Assembly: GCF_011045015.1 (NCBI RefSeq)
Contig: NZ_JAAKZY010000076.1
Span: 1-44,376 of the forward strand
Reading direction: 5' to 3'
Origin: Streptomyces scabichelini
Lineage (GTDB): Bacteria; Actinomycetota; Actinomycetes; Streptomycetales; Streptomycetaceae
Length of the DNA stretch: 44,376 nucleotides
The translations under genes were made by a program, and so were the position numbers. Positions 39,301 to 44,376 of this stretch are shown here, in pieces (the stretch's first letter is position 1; each line of letters starts with the position of its first letter). The notes under the pieces were generated by a model. That model made no database searches and was not told where the DNA came from. It was given only the letters and a program-made list of their open reading frames with translations.

Positions 39301-40110
39301 GTGAAAAAGCTCTCCGCACGACGACGCCATCCGCTGGCGGCGCTCGTCGTCCTACTCATCGCGCTGGCATGCACCGGGGGGCTGTACACCCTGGTTGCCC
39401 CCGCGGACAAGGCCAAGGCCGATGAGACCGCCCAGTCCCTCACCATCGACGAGGGACAGAAGCTCTATGCCGTGGGCTGCGCCAGTTGCCACGGCACCGG
39501 CGGTAAGGGCACCTCAGACGGTCCGAGCCTGGTGGGCGTGGGCGCCGCGGCCGTCGACTTCCAGGTCGGCACCGGCCGTATGCCGGCGCAGCAGCCCGGC
39601 GCTCAGGTGCCGAAGAAGAAGAACATCTACTCGCAGGCCGAGATCGACCAGCTCGCGGCGTACATCGCCTCGCTGGGTGCCGGTCCCTCCGTGCCGACCG
39701 AGAACCAGTACAACCCGGAGGGCGCGGACATCGCCAAGGGCGGCGAGCTCTTCCGTACCAACTGCGCGCAGTGCCACAACTTCACCGGCAAGGGCGGCGC
39801 GTTGACGAACGGCAAGTACGCGCCGAGCCTGGAAGGCGTATCGCAGAAGCACCTCTACGAGGCCATGCAGACCGGCCCGCAGAACATGCCGTCCTTCCCC
39901 GACACGACGCTGTCGGAGAAGAACAAGAAGGACATCATCGCGTACCTCGACGAGGTCAACAGCGACAAGACGGAGAGCCCCGGCGGTCTTGAGCTGGGCG
40001 GCCTCGGGCCGGTCAGCGAGGGCCTGTTCGGCTGGATCTTCGGTCTCGGTGGACTGATCGCCGTCGCCGTGTGGGTCGCCGCCCGGACCGCAAAGGCCAA
40101 GAAGTCATGA
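39301..40110 (+). CDS. qcrC: Diheme cytochrome c subunit of the bcc complex
   Basis: A 269-residue membrane-anchored cytochrome. The N-terminal signal/anchor is at about 11-31. Two CxxCH heme sites are present: C60-A-S-C-H64 and C155-A-Q-C-H159, with Met ligands probably M94 and M196. A C-terminal helix (about 240-262) anchors it. It replaces cytochrome c1 and shuttles electrons straight to the aa3 oxidase, so no soluble cytochrome c is needed. The GTG start at 39301 lacks a strong ribosome site. Its stop overlaps the qcrA ATG. Confidence 0.97.
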   Translation: MKKLSARRRHPLAALVVLLIALACTGGLYTLVAPADKAKADETAQSLTIDEGQKLYAVGCASCHGTGGKGTSDGPSLVGVGAAAVDFQVGTGRMPAQQPGAQVPKKKNIYSQAEIDQLAAYIASLGAGPSVPTENQYNPEGADIAKGGELFRTNCAQCHNFTGKGGALTNGKYAPSLEGVSQKHLYEAMQTGPQNMPSFPDTTLSEKNKKDIIAYLDEVNSDKTESPGGLELGGLGPVSEGLFGWIFGLGGLIAVAVWVAARTAKAKKS

Positions 40111-41168
40111 GTAGCCAAGAAACTCCAGAAGAGAACCTGCCCGAAGAGCGGGCCGCCGACGAGCACGGTGAGGTAGCCGTCCCGGGCGAGAAGCATCCGT
40201 TCGCGGACCCGGGGCTGCCGCCCCACGAGCACCGGATCCAGGACATCGACGAGCGGGCCGCCAGGCGGTCCGAGCGTGCGGTCGCCCTCCTGTTCACGCT
40301 GTCGATGCTGGCCACCGTCGGCTTCATCGCCTCGTTCGTGGCGATCCCGGTCGACAAGGCGGTCTACATCTGGCCGCTCGGGCACATCAGCGCGCTGAAC
40401 TTCGCGCTCGGTATGACCCTCGGTGTGGCGCTGTTCGCCATCGGCGCGGGCGCGGTCCACTGGGCCCGCACCCTGATGTCCGACGTGGAACTCGTCGACG
40501 AGCGGCACGCGATCGAGGCCACGCCCGAGGTCAAGGCCAAGGTCATGGAGGACTTCCGGCAGGGTGCCAAGGACTCCGCGCTCGGCCGCCGCAAGCTGAT
40601 CCGCAACACGATGTTCGGCGCGCTGGCCCTGTTCCCGCTCTCCGGCGTCGTCCTCCTGCGTGACCTCGGTCCGCTGCCGGAGGACAAGCTGCGGCACACG
40701 CTGTGGGCCAAGGGCAAGCTGCTCGTCAACATGAACACGGACGAGCCGCTGCGTCCCTCCGACGTCGCGGTCGGTTCACTGACCTTCGCCAAGCCCGAGG
40801 GCCTGGAGGAGCACGACCACGATTTCCAGAACGAGATCGCCAAGGCGGCCCTGATGATCGTCCGGCTGCAGCCGGACGACATCAAGGACAAGCGCGAGCT
40901 CGAGTGGTCCCACGAGGGCATCGTGGCGTACTCGAAGATCTGCACCCACGTCGGCTGCCCGATCTCCCTGTACGAGCAGCAGACGCACCACGTCCTCTGC
41001 CCCTGTCACCAGTCCACCTTCGACCTCTCCGACGGTGCCCGAGTGATCTTCGGCCCCGCTGGTCACGCCCTTCCGCAGCTGCGGATCGCCGTGAACGACG
41101 AGGGCTACCTCGAGGCGCTCGGCGACTTCGAAGAGCCCGTCGGTCCTGCTTTCTGGGAGCGCGGATGA
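40107..41168 (+). CDS. qcrA: Rieske iron-sulfur subunit of the bcc complex
   Basis: A 353-residue protein with three N-terminal helices (about 57-79, 97-118, 166-184), the actinobacterial type. The [2Fe-2S] ligands are C279/H281 in ICTHVGC and C298/H301 in LCPCHQ. The Rieske fold occupies the C-terminal ~150 residues. The ATG at 40107 overlaps the qcrC stop and the stop overlaps qcrB's start region, giving tight translational coupling. Confidence 0.97.
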   Translation: MSSQETPEENLPEERAADEHGEVAVPGEKHPFADPGLPPHEHRIQDIDERAARRSERAVALLFTLSMLATVGFIASFVAIPVDKAVYIWPLGHISALNFALGMTLGVALFAIGAGAVHWARTLMSDVELVDERHAIEATPEVKAKVMEDFRQGAKDSALGRRKLIRNTMFGALALFPLSGVVLLRDLGPLPEDKLRHTLWAKGKLLVNMNTDEPLRPSDVAVGSLTFAKPEGLEEHDHDFQNEIAKAALMIVRLQPDDIKDKRELEWSHEGIVAYSKICTHVGCPISLYEQQTHHVLCPCHQSTFDLSDGARVIFGPAGHALPQLRIAVNDEGYLEALGDFEEPVGPAFWERG

Positions 41169-42793
41169 GCACCTCACACGACGACGACCGCCGCAAGGCA
41201 CCCGCGGGCGAGCGGGTCGCCGACTGGGCCGATGGCCGCCTCGGCATCTACGGCCTGGCCAAGGCCAATATGCGCAAGATCTTCCCGGACCACTGGTCCT
41301 TCATGCTGGGTGAGATCTGCCTCTACAGCTTCATCATCATCATCCTCACGGGTGTGTATCTGACGCTGTTCTTCCACCCGTCGATGAACGAGATCGAGTA
41401 CCACGGCAGTTACGTGCCGATGCAGGGCCAGCTGATGTCGGAGGCGTACGCCTCCACGCTGGACATCAGCTTCGACGTACGCGGCGGTCTGCTCATCCGG
41501 CAGATCCACCACTGGGCCGCGATCGTCTTCCTGGCCGGCATGTTCGTGCACATGATGCGCGTCTTCTTCACCGGCGCGTTCCGCAAGCCGCGTGAGATCA
41601 ACTGGCTGTTCGGCTTCCTGCTGTTCGTCCTGGGCATGTTCACCGGCTTCACCGGCTACTCGCTCCCGGACGACCTGCTCTCCGGCACCGGTGTCCGCTT
41701 CACACAGGGCGCGATCCTGTCCGTGCCGATCGTCGGTACGTACATCTCGATGTTCCTGTTCGGCGGGGAGTTCCCGGGCGGCGACTTCGTCGCACGGTTC
41801 TACTCGATCCACATCCTGCTGTTGCCGGGCATCATGCTCGGGCTCGTGGTCGGCCACCTGATCCTGGTCTTCTACCACAAGCACACGCAGTTCGCGGGCG
41901 CCGGCCGATCGAACAAGAACGTCGTCGGCATGCCGCTGCTGCCGGTCTACATGGCCAAGGCCGGAGGCTTCTTCTTCCTGGTCTTCGGGTTCATCTCCGC
42001 CCTCGCCGCGGTCGCGACCATCAACCCGATCTGGGTACTGGGCCCGTATCGCGCGGACCAGGTGTCCACGGGTGCTCAACCCGACTGGTACATGGGCTTC
42101 GCCGAGGGACTGATCCGCGCCATGCCCGGCTGGGAGATCAATATCGCGGGCCATACGCTCGTCCTGGGCGTGTTCATCCCGCTGCTGCTCTTCGGCGTCT
42201 TCCTCATGATGATCGCGGCCTATCCGTTCATCGAGTCCTGGATCACCGGGGACAAGCGCGAGCACCACATCCTGGACCGGCCGCGCAACGCCCCGACGCG
42301 TACCGCCTTCGGCGTCGCGTGGATCACCGGCTACATGATCATGCTGATCGGCGGTGGCAACGACATCGTCGCGACGTCCTTCCATCTGTCGATCAACGCG
42401 GTCACCTGGTTCGTCCGGATCGGGTTCTTCCTCGGACCGGTCGTCGCGTTCATCGTCACCAAGCGGATCTGTCTCGGCCTGCAGCGCCGTGACAAGGACA
42501 AGGTGCTGCACGGCCGCGAGTCCGGCATCATCAAGCGCCTGCCGCACGGTGAGTTCATCGAGGTCCACGAGCCGCTCAGCCAGGAGCAGCTGCACGTGCT
42601 CACCTCGCACGAGCAGTACGAGCCCGCCGAGATCGGCCCGGCGGTCGACGAGAACGGCGTCGAGCGCAAGGTGAAGGCCCCGCAGAAGCTGCGGTCCAAG
42701 CTCAGCAAGGCGTACTACGGGGAGGACAGCCAGATCCCCAAGCCGTCCGCCGAGGAGTACCGGGAGATCACGAGCGGCCACGGCCACCACTGA
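41165..42793 (+). CDS. qcrB: Cytochrome b subunit of the bcc complex
   Basis: A 542-residue quinol-oxidising subunit. Heme-ligand histidines are in RQIHHWAAIVFLAGMFVHMMRVF and the second pair in FYSIHILLLPGIMLGLVVGHLILVF. The quinol-site sequence is PDWYMGFAEG, equivalent to the PEWY motif with D in place of E. It has eight main helices and a ~110-residue charged cytoplasmic tail ending GHGHH. ATG 41165 overlaps the qcrA stop. A perfect terminator follows. Confidence 0.97.
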   Translation: MSTSHDDDRRKAPAGERVADWADGRLGIYGLAKANMRKIFPDHWSFMLGEICLYSFIIIILTGVYLTLFFHPSMNEIEYHGSYVPMQGQLMSEAYASTLDISFDVRGGLLIRQIHHWAAIVFLAGMFVHMMRVFFTGAFRKPREINWLFGFLLFVLGMFTGFTGYSLPDDLLSGTGVRFTQGAILSVPIVGTYISMFLFGGEFPGGDFVARFYSIHILLLPGIMLGLVVGHLILVFYHKHTQFAGAGRSNKNVVGMPLLPVYMAKAGGFFFLVFGFISALAAVATINPIWVLGPYRADQVSTGAQPDWYMGFAEGLIRAMPGWEINIAGHTLVLGVFIPLLLFGVFLMMIAAYPFIESWITGDKREHHILDRPRNAPTRTAFGVAWITGYMIMLIGGGNDIVATSFHLSINAVTWFVRIGFFLGPVVAFIVTKRICLGLQRRDKDKVLHGRESGIIKRLPHGEFIEVHEPLSQEQLHVLTSHEQYEPAEIGPAVDENGVERKVKAPQKLRSKLSKAYYGEDSQIPKPSAEEYREITSGHGHH

Positions 42794-42825
42794 TCTCAGA
42801 TCGTTCGACCGTTTCGCCACGGCTG

Positions 42826-42854
42826 GAGCCCCGTCCAATGCATGGACGGGGCTC
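42826..42854 (+). terminator. Intrinsic terminator after qcrCAB
   Basis: GAGCCCCGTCC (42826-42836) pairs with GGACGGGGCTC (42844-42854), 11 bp around a 7-nt loop, followed by TTT. Confidence 0.92.
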
Positions 42855-42931
42855 TTTGCCGTCCCGGGGCTGGATAGGGTGGGCCTCATCCCTACAGGAG
42901 TCCCTTTCCGGGACGGACCCAGGAGCGGCTT

Positions 42932-43996
42932 ATGAGCGCTGTGAACCCCGCTGGAGGCGACACCGCGGCGGGCCGTTCCTGGCCTGCGCTGCTGAACGGA
43001 CTGCTGGACGGACGCGACCTGAGCGCGGACGACACGGCCTGGGCGATGGACCTGATCATGCGCGGCGAGGCGACCGACGCGCAGATCGCCGGGTTCGCGG
43101 TGGCGCTGCGGGCCAAGGGAGAGACCGTCGAGGAGATCTCCGGCCTCGTACGGACGATGTACGAGCACGCCAATCTGATCGAGGTGTCGGGGGACACCGT
43201 CGACATCGTCGGTACGGGTGGGGACGGGGCGAAGACCGTCAACATCTCCACGATGTCGGCGATCGTGATCGCCGGGACCGGGGCGAAGGTCGTCAAGCAC
43301 GGCAACCGGGCCGCCTCGTCGGCCTCCGGAGCCTCGGACGTGCTGGAGAAGCTGGGCGTCAATCTGGAGCTGACGCCGCAGCGGGTGGCCGAGGTGGCCG
43401 AGGAGGCCGGGATCACCTTCTGCTTCGCGGTGAAGTTCCATCCGGCGCTACGGCATGTGGGCGCGGCGCGGGCGCAGTTGGGCATCCGGACGACCTTCAA
43501 CCTCCTGGGGCCGCTGACCAACCCGGCCCGAGTGAAGGCGCAGGCCGTCGGAGTCGCCGACGCGCGGATGGCACCCATCGTGGCCGGCGTCCTCGCCGAC
43601 CGCGGCAACTCGTCCCTCGTCTTCCGCGGCGACGACGGCCTCGACGAGCTGACCACCACGTCCACGTCCCGTGTCTGGGTCGTACGGGACGGGAAGGTGC
43701 GGGAGGAGTCGTTCGATCCGCGTGACGTCGGCATCGAGTTGGTACCGGTCGAGGCGCTGCGGGGCGCTGACGCGTCGTACAACGCGGACGTGGCACGGCG
43801 GTTGCTCGGTGGGGAGACCGGTCCGGTTCGCGAAGCGGTGCTGCTGAACTCGGCGGCGGCGCTGGTGGCGTTGTCCCCGGGGGACGGTCCGCTCGCGGAC
43901 CAGCTCCGGGCGGGGATGGAGAAGGCGGCGGAGTCGATCGACTCCGGGGCGGCGAAGCGGACGCTTGATCGTTGGGTGGCAGCTACCAACGTTTGA
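42932..43996 (+). CDS. trpD: Anthranilate phosphoribosyltransferase
   Basis: A 354-residue enzyme transferring phosphoribosyl to anthranilate in tryptophan synthesis. The PRPP site GTGGDGAKTVNIST and the signature KHGNRAASSASGASDVLEKLG are complete. AGGAG seven bases before ATG 42932 supports the start. It stands apart from other trp genes, as often in Streptomyces, and follows the qcrB terminator. Confidence 0.96.
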   Translation: MSAVNPAGGDTAAGRSWPALLNGLLDGRDLSADDTAWAMDLIMRGEATDAQIAGFAVALRAKGETVEEISGLVRTMYEHANLIEVSGDTVDIVGTGGDGAKTVNISTMSAIVIAGTGAKVVKHGNRAASSASGASDVLEKLGVNLELTPQRVAEVAEEAGITFCFAVKFHPALRHVGAARAQLGIRTTFNLLGPLTNPARVKAQAVGVADARMAPIVAGVLADRGNSSLVFRGDDGLDELTTTSTSRVWVVRDGKVREESFDPRDVGIELVPVEALRGADASYNADVARRLLGGETGPVREAVLLNSAAALVALSPGDGPLADQLRAGMEKAAESIDSGAAKRTLDRWVAATNV

Positions 43997-44033
43997 CGGT
44001 GCCTACGGGGCTGGTGGGCAGGGGTTCGTGGGC

Positions 44034-44078
44034 GGCTGCAGCGCCGTCGTGGCTGGTCGCGCAGTTCCCCGCGCCCCT
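44034..44078 (-). repeat. Dispersed intergenic repeat, copy 7 (reverse)
   Basis: CGTCGTGGCTGGTCGCGCAG followed by TTCCCCGCGCCCC, the reverse complement of the shared core. Confidence 0.85.
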
Positions 44079-44135
44079 GCCTCCGGCGGTCGGGCGGGTG
44101 CCTACGGGGGTGGGGGTGACACGTCGTGTCGCGGC

Positions 44136-44178
44136 TGCGGGTGCGTCGTGGCTTGTCGCGCAGTTCCCCGCGCCCCCG
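44136..44178 (-). repeat. Dispersed intergenic repeat, copy 8 (reverse)
   Basis: TGCGGGTGCGTCGTGGCTTG followed by TCGCGCAGTTCCCCGCGCCCCCG. It is about 100 bp from copy 7 in the same orientation. Confidence 0.85.
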
Positions 44179-44320
44179 AAAAGCGAAAGCCTGCGGCTCA
44201 CCGCGCCCGGAGGAAGCACGCACCCCGAGGGAAGCCCGCACGCCCAACTACCCGCCACTTGCCCACCGGCGGGAGGGGGCGTGGGTCGGTGCGTCGTATG
44301 CCCGTCGCGTAGGTTCGGTC

Positions 44321-44376
44321 TCAGGAAACCCGCCCCTTGTACCAGCCCAGGGCCGTATGCCCACCCTGCGACGGGC
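44321..44376 (-). CDS. Possible 3' end of a minus-strand gene running off the window
   Basis: Reading leftward from the window edge, an open frame ends ...SQGGHTALGWYKGRVS with a TGA at 44321-44323. The short peptide has G/C-rich third positions and reads as a real protein C-terminus. It is too short to name; a convergent gene with trpD is the simplest explanation. Confidence 0.4.
   Translation of the reverse strand, partial: PSQGGHTALGWYKGRVS

Larger units (their letters stand above)
43997..44320. other. Repeat-rich gap after trpD
   Basis: 324 bp with no supported gene. It holds two reverse copies of the dispersed element (44034-44078, 44136-44178), each beside a CCTACGGGG stretch, and a CCCGCC/GGCGGG inverted repeat at 44251-44256/44268-44273 that may terminate transcription. 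Confidence 0.55.

Noticed and set aside
41174..43441. 755-residue minus-strand frame opposite qcrB and trpD
   Set aside because: Crosses two well-supported genes; no recognisable domains.
42892..44247. 451-residue minus-strand frame opposite trpD
   Set aside because: Covers trpD and the repeats; its Arg/Ser composition reflects reversed codons.

Overview
The window looks like core chromosome of a Streptomyces or close relative. GC is very high, most codons end in G or C, GTG starts are frequent, and the gene order is a vegetative actinomycete set: aceE, lpd-sucB, pepA, cobalamin genes, pspA, nadA, erpA, ctaCDF, ctaE-qcrCAB and trpD. I see no prophage, transposase, integrase, CRISPR array, rRNA or tRNA.

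Left part (1-9931, minus strand). A homodimeric-type pyruvate dehydrogenase E1 (aceE), a GntR/FCD regulator, a two-lipoyl-domain E2 (usually labelled sucB) and E3 (lpd) make a 2-oxoacid dehydrogenase cluster. pepA and a small RDD membrane protein follow. The aceE promoter region carries a near-ideal palindromic operator.

Cobalamin part (10008-15427). cobS, cobT and a cobU gene fused to a metallo-beta-lactamase-like domain are late steps of adenosylcobalamin assembly. They are interleaved with an unusual His/Asp-rich membrane protein and a zinc-ribbon methyltransferase.

Envelope-stress part (15688-26565). A small conserved ORF, a methyltransferase with a probable CTG start and a DUF3043 membrane protein precede pspA-pspAA. 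An ECF-type (sigma-E-like) promoter lies upstream of pspA. A NarL-type histidine kinase/regulator pair, an RND exporter and a Ser/Thr kinase with an extracytoplasmic beta-propeller follow. This reads as a possible envelope stress module, although only the promoter and gene adjacency support that.

Fe-S, sulfur and NAD part (26584-33168). nadA (an Fe-S enzyme) and erpA (Fe-S insertion) diverge from a region with two palindromes. Further on are a repeat-rich membrane-anchored protein, a small orphan ORF, a PfkB-family kinase and a cysteine desulfurase fused to a TusA domain.

Respiratory part (33480-42793). ctaCDF and ctaE-qcrCAB encode the bcc-aa3 cytochrome supercomplex. Between them sit an L,D-transpeptidase lipoprotein and an orphan receiver protein. 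trpD and the tail of an unidentified minus-strand gene close the window.

The most unusual material is non-coding: a dispersed ~45-50 bp intergenic element (eight clear or degenerate copies plus a related composite), several perfect short tandem duplications (one 26-bp duplication covers two convergent stop codons), probable leaderless starts, and long terminator hairpins, one inside coding sequence. I did not find a clearly new multi-gene system; the best candidates for new biology are listed as findings.
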